A stretch of DNA of 64,000 nucleotides from Streptomyces poonensis (GCF_014650915.1 NZ_BMVW01000002.1:525677-589676); one strand, 5' to 3'; numbered from the stretch's first letter, positions 1 to 8,941 are shown. The notes: a model not told the origin generated them from the sequence alone. Numbers and translations are program-made.

Positions 1-343
1 CGGCAGCATCATCAACTCGACCTCGGTGCAGGCGTACAAGCCCAGTCCGCACCTGCTGGACTACGCGACGTCGAAGGGCGGCATCGCGACGTTCACGCAG
101 GGGCTCGCCCAGATGGTCATCGGCCGGGGCATCCGCGTCAACGCGGTGGCGCCGGGGCCGGTGTGGACGCCGCTGATCCCGTCGACGATGCCGGACACGA
201 CGGAGTTCGGCAAGCAGGCGCCCATCGGCCGGCCGGCCCAGCCCGCCGAGATGGCCCCCGCGTACGTCTTCCTCGCCTCGCAGGACGCGTCCTACATCAT
301 CGGGGAGATCGTCAACGCGACGGGCGGGACGCCCCTTCCGTGA
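1..343 (+). CDS. SDR family oxidoreductase, 3' part only
   Basis: The reading frame enters at base 2 and ends at the TGA at 341-343, so the N-terminal Rossmann half with the nucleotide-binding glycine motif lies outside the window. What is visible is the catalytic and C-terminal half of a classical short-chain dehydrogenase/reductase: the Ser-containing strand (SIINSTSVQAY), the catalytic YxxxK (YATSK), then the NAVAPGPVWTPL loop after the helix and a C-terminal end of the type VFLASQDASYIIGEIVNATGG. Such enzymes carry out NAD(P)(H)-dependent oxidation or reduction of alcohols and ketones. The substrate cannot be told from this half. The proline-rich SVQAYKPSPHLLDYATSKGG stretch resembles the YhxC/YhdF (general stress) subgroup, which is an inference. 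The family is certain. Confidence 0.93.
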   Translation, partial: GSIINSTSVQAYKPSPHLLDYATSKGGIATFTQGLAQMVIGRGIRVNAVAPGPVWTPLIPSTMPDTTEFGKQAPIGRPAQPAEMAPAYVFLASQDASYIIGEIVNATGGTPLP

Positions 344-511
344 CGCCCCCGTCCCCGGCGCCTCGCGGAGTCCGGGGCGGCGGGGCGGCGGGAGACACGG
401 GGGGGGGGACACCGAGGACACTGACCGGAATGTCGCGGAACAGGTGTTTCCGGTGAGGTGCCGCGGGCTACTCGGGTCCCTCCGACCACCGACGCGACGG
501 GAGGGCACCAC

Positions 512-1756
512 ATGACTCTTGCAGCCCAGCAGCCGCAGTCTCTCGCCCAGCCCGGCCCGCACGCCCTGCGTATCGGCGTGCTCGGCTCCTACGGCGGCTT
601 CAACACCGGTGACGAATCGATCCTGACGTGTGTGCTGGGCTGTCTGCGGGCCCACCGCCCGGACGCCCGGCTGGTCGTCTTCAGCCGCGACGCCGAGCAC
701 ACCCGGTCCCACCACCGCGACGCCGACGAGGTGGTCGCCTGGGAGAACGTCGCACAGCGGCAGGTCCTGGACGCCCTGTCCGGCCTGGACCTGCTGGTGC
801 TGGGCGGCGGCGGCATCCTGTACGACAGCGAGGCCCGCCGCTATCTGCGTCTGGTGCGGGCGGCACAGAACCGCGGGGTGCGGACCTTCGCGTACGCCGT
901 CGGCGCGGGCCCGCTGCACGAGGCCGACGACCGCGAGGCGGTGCGCACGGTCCTGCAGACCATGGACGACGTCGTGGTCCGCGACGAGGAGTCGCGGCTC
1001 GTCCTGGAGGAGGTCGGGCTGGAGCGCGAGATCGCGGTCACCGCCGACCCCGCGCTGCTCCTGTCCCCCGAGCCGTTCACCACGGGGATGCTGCTCGCCG
1101 AGGGCATTCCCGGCGGCCACCGGCTGGTCGGGATGTCGGTGCGCGAGCCCGGCCGGGCGGCCGAGAAGCTCGACGAGGGCGACTACCACGCGCTCCTCGC
1201 CGACGTGGCGGACTTCCTGGTGCGGCGGCTGGACGCGTATGTGGTCTTCATGCCGATGGAGCGCCACGACGTGCGGCACGCGCACGCCGTGCTGTCCCAC
1301 ATGAGCGCACCGGACCGCGGTCGGATCCTGCACGGCGCGTACAGCCCCGGACAGGTCCTCGGCTTCATGCGCCACCTGGACCTGGCGGTCGGCATGCGCC
1401 TGCACTTCCTGATCTTCGCGGCGCTGACGGGTCTGCCGGTGCTGCCGCTGCCGTACGCCGGGAAGGTCTTCGACTTCGCGCGCCGTACGGGTGCGCCGGG
1501 CCTGGTGGGCGTGGCCCGGGAGCAGGCCGGGCTGCTCCTGGCGGAGGTGGACCGGCTGTGGGACGAGTACCCGCAGCGGCGCGGTGAGCTGGAGGCCCGG
1601 ATGCGGGAGCTGCGCGAACTGGCCCGGGAGACCTGTGTGCGCTGCCGCGCCCTGCTCGACGACATCGACGGCGCGCAGGATGCCGCCGCGGCGTCGCACC
1701 TGTGCGGGCCGGGCGCCGTCCGGGGCGGGCCGAGAGAGGCCACCCTCAGCTCCTGA
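512..1756 (+). CDS. Polysaccharide pyruvyl transferase (CsaB-like) family protein
   Basis: A 414-residue protein beginning at ATG 512, preceded by GGGAGGG at about 499-505. An in-frame start at 458 exists but has no ribosome site. The N-terminus has the family's first motif (LGSYGGFNTGDESI, about residues 27-40), followed by the glycine loop LLVLGGGGILYD. The C-terminal half has GMRLHFLIFAAL, matching the conserved R-x-H region of CsaB/WcaK proteins. These enzymes move pyruvate from phosphoenolpyruvate onto cell-wall or exopolysaccharide sugars as a ketal. The gene sits 67 bp before an FAD oxidoreductase on the same strand and is probably cotranscribed with it. The last 30 residues are low-complexity. 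The sugar acceptor is unknown. Confidence 0.85.
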   Translation: MTLAAQQPQSLAQPGPHALRIGVLGSYGGFNTGDESILTCVLGCLRAHRPDARLVVFSRDAEHTRSHHRDADEVVAWENVAQRQVLDALSGLDLLVLGGGGILYDSEARRYLRLVRAAQNRGVRTFAYAVGAGPLHEADDREAVRTVLQTMDDVVVRDEESRLVLEEVGLEREIAVTADPALLLSPEPFTTGMLLAEGIPGGHRLVGMSVREPGRAAEKLDEGDYHALLADVADFLVRRLDAYVVFMPMERHDVRHAHAVLSHMSAPDRGRILHGAYSPGQVLGFMRHLDLAVGMRLHFLIFAALTGLPVLPLPYAGKVFDFARRTGAPGLVGVAREQAGLLLAEVDRLWDEYPQRRGELEARMRELRELARETCVRCRALLDDIDGAQDAAAASHLCGPGAVRGGPREATLSS

Positions 1757-1823
1757 GACCCCCTCGGAGCCACAGATGCCTCAAGCCACTCAGAGCTCTC
1801 AGAGCCCTCAAGAGAGGGAACCG

Positions 1824-3275
1824 ATGCCCGTCCTGGAGCAGCCCCCCGAGAACCTCACCGTCACCCTGCCGCCGCGGTCCGCCCGGCACGGAGGCCGGAC
1901 CGACGTGCTGGTGGTCGGCGGCGGCCCGGCCGGGATCGGCGCCGCGCTGGCCGCCGCGGACGCGGGCGCGGACGTCGTCCTCGTGGAGCGGTACGGCTTC
2001 CTCGGCGGCAACGCGACCGTGGCGCTCGTCATGCCGCTGATGTCGTTCCACAACGAGCACAAGCACATCGCGGACGCCCGCCCCGACCGGACCGTACGGC
2101 TGCTGCCCCCCGACCACGGCGAGGGCGAGCCGGTGGTCGCCGGGGTGCTGTGGCGGCTGCTGGACCGGCTCGCCGAGCGCGGCGGCTGCATACCGCCCTC
2201 GCTGGACACCGGCTACACCGTGCCGTTCGACCCGGAGATCCTCAAGCTGGTGCTGCTGGACCTCATGGACGAGGCCGGGGTGCGGATGCTGTTCCACGCG
2301 TTCGCCTCCACCGCGCTGCCCCTCGGCGACGGGCACCGGGTCGTCTTCGAGTCCAAGTCGGGACCGGTGGTCATCGACGCCGGCGTGGTCGTGGACTGCA
2401 CGGGCGACGGCGACGTCGCGGCCGCCTGCGGGGCCCCGTACGAGATCGGCCGCCCGGAGGACGGGCTGGTCCAGCCGATGACCCTGATGTTCCGCGTCGC
2501 GGACTTCCTCCAGCCCCGCTTCGCCGCGTACGTACGGGCGCACCCCGACCAGTGGCGCGGCGTGCACGGCCTGTGGGACCTGGTGCGGGAGGCCGCCACG
2601 GCCGGCGAACTGGACCTGCCGCGTGAGGACGTGCTGTTCTTCGCCACCCCGCACGCGCGCGAGCTCAGCGTCAACTGCACCCGGGTGACCGGGGCGCTCG
2701 GCACGGACGTCTGGGACCTGACCCGCGCCGAGGTCGTGGCCCGCCGCCAGCTGGAGCAGATCGACCGCTTCCTGCGCCGCCGGGTACCGGGTTTCGAGGA
2801 GTCGTACGCCGTGCAGAGCGGCACCCACATCGGGGTCCGCGAGACCCGGCGCGTCATGGGCGACTACCGGCTGACCCGGGACGACATCCTGGAGGCCCGG
2901 CCGCACCCGGACGTGATCGCGCACGGCGCCTACCCGATCGACATCCACAACCCGCGGGGCACCGGCACCGTCCTCGACCGCGTTCCCCCGGGCCGCTTCT
3001 ACGACATCCCGCTGCGCTGCCTGCTCCCCCGGGACACGGAGCGGCTGCTGGTGGCCGGGCGCTGCATCTCCGGCTCGCACGTGGCGCACTCCTCGTACCG
3101 GGTGATGCCCATCGCGATGGCGACCGGCCAGGCGGCGGGCGTCACGGCGGCGCTGGCCACGCGCCTGCGCCGCACGCCGCGGGAACTGCCGTACGCCCTC
3201 GTCCAGCAGGAGCTGCTGCGCCAGGGGGCCCGGCTGAGCATCGGCGGGGACGACGACGAGGGCGTGCGGGAGTGA
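1824..3275 (+). CDS. FAD-dependent oxidoreductase (FAD_oxidored type)
   Basis: A 483-residue flavoprotein. ATG 1824 is chosen because AGAGAGGGAA lies 4-13 bases before it. ATG 1776 is also in frame but has no clear ribosome site. The dinucleotide-binding fold is at residues about 25-50 (VVGGGPAGIGAALAAADAG followed by VVLVERYGFLGGNAT). A second FAD contact VVDCTGDGDVAAACGAPYE appears mid-protein, and the C-terminal FAD motif is LLVAGRCISGSHVAHSSYRVMP. This arrangement is typical of the FAD_oxidored family of actinobacterial secondary or cell-surface metabolism. It follows the pyruvyl-transferase-like gene with a short gap, so the two probably act together. Substrate unknown. Confidence 0.88.
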   Translation: MPVLEQPPENLTVTLPPRSARHGGRTDVLVVGGGPAGIGAALAAADAGADVVLVERYGFLGGNATVALVMPLMSFHNEHKHIADARPDRTVRLLPPDHGEGEPVVAGVLWRLLDRLAERGGCIPPSLDTGYTVPFDPEILKLVLLDLMDEAGVRMLFHAFASTALPLGDGHRVVFESKSGPVVIDAGVVVDCTGDGDVAAACGAPYEIGRPEDGLVQPMTLMFRVADFLQPRFAAYVRAHPDQWRGVHGLWDLVREAATAGELDLPREDVLFFATPHARELSVNCTRVTGALGTDVWDLTRAEVVARRQLEQIDRFLRRRVPGFEESYAVQSGTHIGVRETRRVMGDYRLTRDDILEARPHPDVIAHGAYPIDIHNPRGTGTVLDRVPPGRFYDIPLRCLLPRDTERLLVAGRCISGSHVAHSSYRVMPIAMATGQAAGVTAALATRLRRTPRELPYALVQQELLRQGARLSIGGDDDEGVRE

Positions 3276-3299
3276 CGTCGCGGGCGCTCGGCGGCGCGC

Positions 3300-4268
3300 T
3301 CAGTGGCCGCTGACGGAACGGGGCGTGTACGGCCGCTCCAGCTCCTCGGCCTCCTCGTCGGTGAGGTCGACGTCGAGGGCGGCGACGGCGTCGTCGAGGT
3401 GCTGCGGCTTGGTGGCGCCGACGATGGGCGCGGCGACGGTGTCCTGGCGCAGCACCCAGGCGAGGGCGATCCGCGCGCGTGGGACACCGCGTTCGGCGGC
3501 GACGCGTCCGACGGCGTCGACGATCTCGTGGTCGCCCTCCTGGTACAGGGTGCTGCCGAACCTGTCGGTGCGGCTGCGCTCGGTGTCCGTGTCCCAGGCA
3601 CGGGCCAGCCGGCCGCGGGCGAGCGGGCTCCAGGGCAGCGTGGCGACCCGCTGGTCCGCGCAGAGCGGCAGCATCTCGCGCTCCTCCTCTCGGTAGAGGA
3701 GGTTGTAGTGGTTCTGCATGGAGACGAACCGGGTCCAGCCGTTCAGTCTCGCGGTGTACTGCATCTTGGAGAACTGCCACGCGTACATCGAGCTGGCCCC
3801 GATGTAGCGGGCCTTGCCCGCCTTGACCACGTCGTGCAGGGCCTCCATCGTCTCCTCGACGGGGGTGGCGGGGTCGAAGCGGTGGATCTGGTAGAGGTCG
3901 ACGTAGTCGGTGCCCAGCCGGCGGAGGCTGTTGTCGATCTCCGTCATGATCGCCTTGCGGGACAGGCCGTGGCCGTTGGGGCCCTCGTGCATGGCGCCGT
4001 GCACCTTGGTCGCCAGGACGATCTCGTCGCGGCGCGCGTACTTCGCCAGGGCCCGGCCGACGATCTCCTCACTGGTGCCGTCGGAGTAGACGTTGGCGGT
4101 GTCGAAGAAGTTGATCCCGGCGTCCAGGGCACGGCGGATCAGCGGGAGCGACGCCTCCTCGTCCAGGGTCCAGCTGTGCGGACCGCGACCGGGCTGCCCG
4201 AAACTCATGCAGCCCACACAGATGCGGGACACGTCCAGGCCCGTCGGACCGAGTTTCACGTACTGCAT
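3300..4268 (-). CDS. Aldo/keto reductase
   Basis: A 322-residue (beta/alpha)8-barrel NADPH-dependent reductase. ATG 4268 has GAGGAG five bases upstream. A GTG two codons earlier (4274) would overlap that site. The catalytic tetrad is visible: Asp and Tyr in FFDTANVYSDG, Lys in VLATKVHG, His in YQIHRFD. The coenzyme-phosphate region near the C-terminus (PIVGATKPQHLDDAV) is also present. Family members reduce aldehydes and ketones to alcohols, and this subgroup (YajO/IolS-like) often has broad specificity. It converges with the FAD oxidoreductase, with 24 bp between their stops. It is probably a single-gene unit. Confidence 0.93.
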   Translation of the reverse strand: MQYVKLGPTGLDVSRICVGCMSFGQPGRGPHSWTLDEEASLPLIRRALDAGINFFDTANVYSDGTSEEIVGRALAKYARRDEIVLATKVHGAMHEGPNGHGLSRKAIMTEIDNSLRRLGTDYVDLYQIHRFDPATPVEETMEALHDVVKAGKARYIGASSMYAWQFSKMQYTARLNGWTRFVSMQNHYNLLYREEEREMLPLCADQRVATLPWSPLARGRLARAWDTDTERSRTDRFGSTLYQEGDHEIVDAVGRVAAERGVPRARIALAWVLRQDTVAAPIVGATKPQHLDDAVAALDVDLTDEEAEELERPYTPRSVSGH

Positions 4269-4334
4269 GGTCACTCCTCGTCGTCATCGGTGGTGCGCCT
4301 GAGGAGCAGCGTACGCAGGGGGCGGGAGAGAAAC

Positions 4335-4362
4335 GGGGAACCGGTCGCACGACCGGTCCCCC
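4335..4362 (-). terminator. Hairpin downstream of the MFS gene
   Basis: GGGGAACCGGTCG pairs with CGACCGGTCCCC, with a single bulged A. It lies 18 bp past the end of the MFS gene on the minus strand and before the aldo/keto reductase start. There is no long U-run, as is common in streptomycetes. Confidence 0.6.
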
Positions 4363-4379
4363 GTCGACGGCACCGCGGC

Positions 4380-5714
4380 TCAGACCCGGTACCGACGCAG
4401 CGCCGGCGTCACGGTCGCGAGCAGCAGCGTGGCGGCGACCACGAGCAGTCCGCCGCCCACGACGGCCGCGCGGGGGCCGAACGCCGAACCGGCCGTGCCG
4501 TGCAGCACGTCGGCCAGCCGCGGGCCGCCGGCGACCACCACCGTGAAGACACCCTGCATCCGGCCGCGCATCTCGTCCGTCGCGGCCGACAGCAGGATGG
4601 CTCCGCGGAAGACCATGGAGACCATGTCGGCGACTCCGGCGACGGCGAGGAACGCGGCCGCGATCCACAGGCTGTCGCTCAGGCCGAAGCCGGTGACCGC
4701 CACGCCCCACGCCACCACCGCCGCGATGACCATGAGGCCGTGCCGGCGCGCCCGCGAGAACGTGCCCGAGAACAGCCCGCCGAGCACGGCGCCCACGGGG
4801 ATCGCCGCGAACAGCAGCCCGAGCGCGAGGCCCTCCCCGTACGGGGCGTAGGTCTCGGCGGCGAGCTGCGGGAAGAGGGCGCGGGGCATGCCGAGGACCA
4901 TCGCGATGATGTCGGCGAGGAAGGACAGCAGCAGCACCTTGTGCAGCCCGATGTAGCGGAACCCCGCGGCGACCTCCCGCCACCCGGCCCGGCGCTTGAC
5001 CGTACTGTCCAGGGGCGGGAGTGGCGGGAGCCGGTACACCGCCCAGAGGGTGGCGCACAGGGCCACGGCGTCGATCAGGTACAGCTCCGGCAGGCCCACG
5101 ACGGGGATGAGGGCCCCGGCGAGCATGGGTCCCACCACCGCGCCGGTCTGCATCACGGTGGAGCCGAGGGCGTTGGCCGCGGTGAGCTCCCCGGCGGGCA
5201 CCAGACGGGCGATGGAGGCGGTGCGGGCCGGTGAGTTGAGGCCGAAGAACGCCTGCTGGAGGGCGAGCAGCACCATCAGCACCGGCACCGAGTCCAGCCC
5301 GGCGACGGCCTGCACCCAGAACAGCAGCGAGGTGACGGCGATCCCGGTGTTGGTGATCAGCAGGAGCCTGCGGCGGTCCATGGTGTCGGCGATCGCGCCG
5401 CCCCAGAGCGCGAACACCATCAGCGGCAGCAGGCCCGCCAGGCTGGCGTAGCCGACCCAGGCCGAGGAGCCCGTGATGTCGTAGATCTGCTTGGGCACCG
5501 CGACGGCGGTCAGCTGGCTGCCGACCGCCGTGACGATGGTGGAGGTCCACAGCCGGCGGTAGGCGGGGCGGCGCAGCGGGCGGGTGTCCATCGCCCAGCG
5601 GCGCCATCCGCGCGCGCGGGGCGGCTCCTGCCGTGCTGTGCCGTCGTCGGCGTCCGGCCGCTCGGCGGTGCTGTTCTCGCTCGTGTCCACTGGCGTCCTG
5701 GTTGCTCGATACAT
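4380..5714 (-). CDS. MFS transporter (MFS_3 / EntS-like exporter)
   Basis: A 444-residue polytopic membrane protein. The first 45 residues are a hydrophilic cytoplasmic tail (PDADDGTARQEPPRARG). Transmembrane segments start around residue 60 (LWTSTIVTAVGSQLTAVAVP). The loop GGAIADTMDRRRLLLITNTG between TM2 and TM3 matches the conserved MFS motif A. The long second-half helices (LLLSFLADIIAMVLGMPRALFPQLA, and others) fit the enterobactin-exporter/MFS_3 branch. The substrate may be a drug or siderophore. Start ATG 5714 has only a weak GAAGAAAAAG site. It is transcribed alone, away from the lysE gene. Confidence 0.88.
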   Translation of the reverse strand: MYRATRTPVDTSENSTAERPDADDGTARQEPPRARGWRRWAMDTRPLRRPAYRRLWTSTIVTAVGSQLTAVAVPKQIYDITGSSAWVGYASLAGLLPLMVFALWGGAIADTMDRRRLLLITNTGIAVTSLLFWVQAVAGLDSVPVLMVLLALQQAFFGLNSPARTASIARLVPAGELTAANALGSTVMQTGAVVGPMLAGALIPVVGLPELYLIDAVALCATLWAVYRLPPLPPLDSTVKRRAGWREVAAGFRYIGLHKVLLLSFLADIIAMVLGMPRALFPQLAAETYAPYGEGLALGLLFAAIPVGAVLGGLFSGTFSRARRHGLMVIAAVVAWGVAVTGFGLSDSLWIAAAFLAVAGVADMVSMVFRGAILLSAATDEMRGRMQGVFTVVVAGGPRLADVLHGTAGSAFGPRAAVVGGGLLVVAATLLLATVTPALRRYRV

Positions 5715-5785
5715 CTTTTTCTTCGTGCATCACTATCGCCCAGGCGGCGGACAGTACGGTAATCGGACGCGAGCGGGTGCGCCCC

Positions 5786-6403
5786 CTACAGGGCCCCGGC
5801 GATCAGCGTGCCCCCGAGGACGAACATCGTCGCGGCGACCAGTCCGTCCAGCACCCGCCACGCTCCCGGCCGGGCCAGGTACCGGCCGAGCAGCCGGGCA
5901 CCGAACCCGAGCGCGGCGAACCAGCACAGGCTGGCGAGGGCGGCGCCGAGACCGAAGGTCCAGCGCAGCGGGCCGCGGTCGGCCGCGATGGAACCGAGCA
6001 GGAACACCGTGTCGAGGTAGACGTGCGGGTTGAGCCAGGTCAGCGCCAGGCAGGTGAGGACGGCACGGCGGCGCGACGTCGTCGATCCGGGCTCCGCCCG
6101 CAGCGCTCCGGCCGGCCGCAGCACGCGCCGCGCGGCCAGCGCGCCGTACACCAGCAGGAAGGCTCCCCCGACCAGGCCCACCACGGTCAGCGCCGCCGGC
6201 CAGGCCACCACGACGGCGCCGACGCCGCCGACGCCGAGCGCGATCAGCACCGCGTCGGACAGGGCGCAGATGCCCACGACGGGCAGCACCGCGTCCCGGT
6301 GGATGCCCTGCCGGAGGACGAAGGCGTTCTGGGCGCCGATGGCGACGATGAGGGAGAGGCCGGTGCCGAACCCGGCGGTGACGGCGGATACTGCGCTGTT
6401 CAC
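5786..6403 (-). CDS. lysE: LysE/ArgO family amino acid exporter
   Basis: A 205-residue protein with about six hydrophobic helices. The N-terminal signature IVAIGAQNAFVLRQGI is diagnostic of the LysE/ArgO branch (export of lysine or arginine). The WLNPHVYLDTVFLLGSIA segment and a C-terminal helix (LVAATMFVLGGTLIAGAL) fit as well. The GTG start at 6403 has no Shine-Dalgarno, but TAGCGT lies exactly 7 nt upstream, so the mRNA is probably leaderless. The gene is divergent from a LysR-type ArgP/LysG gene, the classic lysE-lysG arrangement in which the regulator senses basic amino acids and switches on export. Confidence 0.92.
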   Translation of the reverse strand: MNSAVSAVTAGFGTGLSLIVAIGAQNAFVLRQGIHRDAVLPVVGICALSDAVLIALGVGGVGAVVVAWPAALTVVGLVGGAFLLVYGALAARRVLRPAGALRAEPGSTTSRRRAVLTCLALTWLNPHVYLDTVFLLGSIAADRGPLRWTFGLGAALASLCWFAALGFGARLLGRYLARPGAWRVLDGLVAATMFVLGGTLIAGAL

Positions 6404-6410
6404 ACGTTCG

Positions 6411-6416
6411 ACGCTA
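6411..6416 (-). promoter_or_regulatory. Putative -10 (TAGCGT) for leaderless lysE mRNA
   Basis: On the minus strand TAGCGT is followed by 7 nt and the GTG start codon. This spacing puts the transcription start at or next to the G of GTG. The same TAGNNT-N7-RTG layout precedes the genes at 17736 and 46780. Confidence 0.5.
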
Positions 6417-6453
6417 GGCGGCCCCGCACGGACAGTACAGCTAAAGATTCTTA

Positions 6454-6480
6454 GGTGGCATTAGTAATCCTCATGCCACC
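6454..6480 (+). promoter_or_regulatory. LysR-type T-N11-A operator between lysE and lysG
   Basis: GGTGGCAT and ATGCCACC are perfect 8-bp inverted arms separated by 11 bases, so the inner ends form the textbook LysR T-N11-A box. The site lies 51 bp upstream of lysE and immediately upstream of the divergent regulator gene. It is a likely autoregulatory and activation site. Confidence 0.7.
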
Positions 6481-6491
6481 ATGATGGGGGC

Positions 6492-7400
6492 ATGATGCCG
6501 GAACTCCCCCTCGACCTGGTCCGCACGCTGCTCGCCGTGGTCGACGAGGGCACGTTCGACGCGGCGGCCCGCGTTCTGCATGTGACGCCCTCCGCGGTGA
6601 GCCAGCGCGTCAAGGCACTCGAGCAGCGCACGGGCCGGGTCCTGCTGATCCGGGCGAAACCGGTGCGGCCGACCGAGTCCGGCGAGGTGGTCGTCCGCTT
6701 CGCCCGCCAGCTCGCCCGCCTGGAGCACGACACGCGGACCGCGCTCGGCACGAGCGGCTGCCCCGGCGCCACCCGGCTGCCGATCGCCGTGAACTCGGAC
6801 TCCCTGGCCACCTGGTTCCTGCCCGCCCTCACCCGGGTGCCGGAGGAGGTGCGCCCCAGCTACGAGCTGCACCGCGAGGATCAGGACCACACGGCGCGGC
6901 TGCTGCGCGAGGGGATCGTGATGGCCGCGGTCACCTCGTCGCCCGACGCCGTCACCGGGTGCCTCGTCCGCGCGCTGGGCCGGATGCGGTACGTGCCCGT
7001 GGCGCAGCCCGCGTTCGCGGAGCGGTGGCTCGGCGCGGGCCGGGACGTACCGCTGCGGGAGGTGATCGCCGACGCGCCGGTGGTGGTCTTCGACCGCAAC
7101 GACGACCTCCAGGACGCCTTCGTGCGCAGGCTCCGGCGGGGCGGGCGGGCCGGTGACCAGCGGCACTTCATGCCGACCTCGGAGGGGTTCGCGGAGGCCG
7201 TGGCCGGCGGAATGGGCTGGGGCATGGTGCCCGCGGTGCAGGCCGGACCGCTGCTGCGCGCCGGCCGCCTGGTGCACCTGGCGCCGGACCTCGACCTCGC
7301 GGTCCCGCTGTACTGGCAGCAGTGGAAGCTCGACTCCCCCGCCCTCGTCGCGGTCGCCGAGGCCGTCGCGGCCGCGGCGGCGGAGGCGCTGGATCCGTGA
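6492..7400 (+). CDS. lysG: LysR family regulator, ArgP/LysG type
   Basis: A 302-residue transcription factor. Residues 1-60 hold the winged helix-turn-helix (TFDAAARVLHVTPSAVSQRVKALE with the ArgP-type QRTGRVLLIRAKPVRPTESG). The remainder is the effector-binding periplasmic-fold domain (LPIAVNSDSLATWFLPAL; VTSSPDAVTGC). In the ArgP/LysG group the protein activates a divergent LysE/ArgO exporter in response to Lys, Arg or His. The location next to lysE with a T-N11-A palindrome between them supports that role here. A GGGGG run sits just before ATG 6492; ATG 6495 is an equal alternative. Confidence 0.92.
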   Translation: MMPELPLDLVRTLLAVVDEGTFDAAARVLHVTPSAVSQRVKALEQRTGRVLLIRAKPVRPTESGEVVVRFARQLARLEHDTRTALGTSGCPGATRLPIAVNSDSLATWFLPALTRVPEEVRPSYELHREDQDHTARLLREGIVMAAVTSSPDAVTGCLVRALGRMRYVPVAQPAFAERWLGAGRDVPLREVIADAPVVVFDRNDDLQDAFVRRLRRGGRAGDQRHFMPTSEGFAEAVAGGMGWGMVPAVQAGPLLRAGRLVHLAPDLDLAVPLYWQQWKLDSPALVAVAEAVAAAAAEALDP

Positions 7401-7434
7401 GCACCGACCGGCCGCCGCACCGCGGAGCTCCGGG

Positions 7435-8163
7435 TCAGCCGGATCCCTCCGCGCCGCCCCCGCCCCTGAACGGCCCCTCCAGCGCCGCCCACTGCAACAG
7501 CATGATCGTCTTCGCGTCGGCGATCTCACCGGTGCGGATCATCTCCAGCGCGCGCCGGAAGGGCAGTTCGACGAGCTCGATGTCCTCACCCTCCTCGTCG
7601 AGGCCGCCGCCCTCGTGCGTACGGGTCGACGGGCCGTACGGGGCGGCATAGAAGCTCACCCGTTCCGTGACCGAACCCGGGCTCATGTAGACGTCGAAGA
7701 CGTGCTGGATCTCGCCGATCGTGTGGCCCGTCTCCTCGACGACCTCGCGCCGCACGGCGACCTCGGGGTGCTCGTCCTCCTCGTCGAGCAGTCCGCCGGC
7801 CGTCTCGATCAGCATGCCGTCGGGGTGGCCGTTGACGTACACGGGATAGCGGAACTGCCGGGTGAGCAGCACGGTCCCGCGTCCGGTGTCGTACAGCAGC
7901 ACGGTGGCGCCGTTGCCGCGGTCGTGCGTCTCGCGCTCCTGGGTGCTCCAGGTGCCGTCGGCGTGCTGGAAGTCGAAGGTGGTGGTGCGCTCGACGTACC
8001 AGTGGCAGGACAGGAGTCTCACGTCCCGCACCTTGACGCGCGGGTTGCCGGTGAGGTCCCGGCCGGTCCGGTCGAGTCCGGTGCGGCCGCGGCGGTCGGG
8101 GAGGTCGATGCCCACGGTCGGCGCGTCGGCGTCACGGAAAGTGGTCATGACCGCTTCTACCAT
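7435..8163 (-). CDS. Nudix hydrolase (GDP-mannose / ADP-sugar pyrophosphatase type)
   Basis: A 242-residue protein whose Nudix box is complete: GGLLDEEDEHPEVAVRREVV then EETGH, giving the REVVEE metal-binding core at about residues 135-157. The upstream strand LLTRQFRYPVYVNGHP and downstream DVYMSPGSVTERVSFYAA match the NudK/ADP-ribose pyrophosphatase branch, which cleaves nucleoside-diphosphate sugars with Mg2+. A second ATG at 8148 (MTTFRDAD) may be the true start, because neither has a strong ribosome site. It converges with the lysG gene and stands alone. Confidence 0.9.
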   Translation of the reverse strand: MVEAVMTTFRDADAPTVGIDLPDRRGRTGLDRTGRDLTGNPRVKVRDVRLLSCHWYVERTTTFDFQHADGTWSTQERETHDRGNGATVLLYDTGRGTVLLTRQFRYPVYVNGHPDGMLIETAGGLLDEEDEHPEVAVRREVVEETGHTIGEIQHVFDVYMSPGSVTERVSFYAAPYGPSTRTHEGGGLDEEGEDIELVELPFRRALEMIRTGEIADAKTIMLLQWAALEGPFRGGGGAEGSG

Positions 8164-8263
8164 CCCCGTCCGCCGGTGTCAGGACGCGAACGCCCCTCGG
8201 TGACCTCGCGCGCGGTCCGTAAGGAGGTTGGCGGAACAGGTTCGTCCGGGACAACATGCCTGC

Positions 8264-8941
8264 ATGAAGGGTGATCTTTTCTCGGGCGAGCATCTCGTGC
8301 AGCCGGCGTCCGCGCCGGGCATGAGCGTGCAGAACGCCAAGTCGATCAAGTACGCCGTCAACGGGGAGATGCTCGCACGGCAGGGGGCGATGATCGCCTA
8401 CCGGGGGAATCTGCAGTTCGAACGCAAGGGCCAGGGCATGGGCGGCATGCTCAAGCGGGCGGTCACCGGCGAGGGGCTGCCACTGATGACGGTCCGCGGG
8501 CAGGGCGAGGCCTGGTTCGCGCACGAGGCGCAGAACTGTTTCATCGTCGATGTCGAGCCGGGTGACGTGTTCACGGTCAACGGGCGCAACGTGCTGTGCT
8601 TCGACGCCACGCTGGCGTACGAGATCAAGACCGTGAAGGGCGCGGGCATCACCGGCGGCGGCCTGTTCAACAGCGTCTTCACGGGACAGGGCAGGCTCGG
8701 GCTGGTCTGCGAGGGCAGCCCGCTCGTCATCCCCGTCTCGCCGCAGCAGCCCGTGTACGTCGACACCGATGCCGTGGTGGGCTGGACGGCACAGCTCCAC
8801 ACCTCGCTGCACCGGTCCCAGTCGTTCGGCTCGATGATCCGCGGCGGCTCCGGGGAGGCCGTGCAGCTGAAGCTGGAGGGCGAGGGATTCGTGGTCGTAC
8901 GCCCCAGCGAGGCGACGCCGCAGAAGGCCCAGCAGCACTGA
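8264..8941 (+). CDS. AIM24 family protein
   Basis: A 225-residue protein of the AIM24/TRAP-like beta-sandwich family (named after a yeast mitochondrial biogenesis protein; bacterial role unknown). Recognisable conserved stretches are SIKYAVNGEMLARQGAMIAY, VRGQGEAWFAHEAQ and the C-terminal SGEAVQLKLEGEGFVVVRPSE. The ATG at 8264 begins the conserved MKGDLFSGEHLVQPA start. The AAGGAGG at 8221-8227 is too far away to serve it directly, so translation may use a longer leader or the TTG at 8228. No signal peptide. No clear partner gene. Confidence 0.88.
   Translation: MKGDLFSGEHLVQPASAPGMSVQNAKSIKYAVNGEMLARQGAMIAYRGNLQFERKGQGMGGMLKRAVTGEGLPLMTVRGQGEAWFAHEAQNCFIVDVEPGDVFTVNGRNVLCFDATLAYEIKTVKGAGITGGGLFNSVFTGQGRLGLVCEGSPLVIPVSPQQPVYVDTDAVVGWTAQLHTSLHRSQSFGSMIRGGSGEAVQLKLEGEGFVVVRPSEATPQKAQQH

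Noticed and set aside
3303..5234. A long plus-strand frame opposite the aldo/keto reductase and MFS genes
   Set aside because: Both minus-strand genes have complete family motifs. The antisense frame has none.
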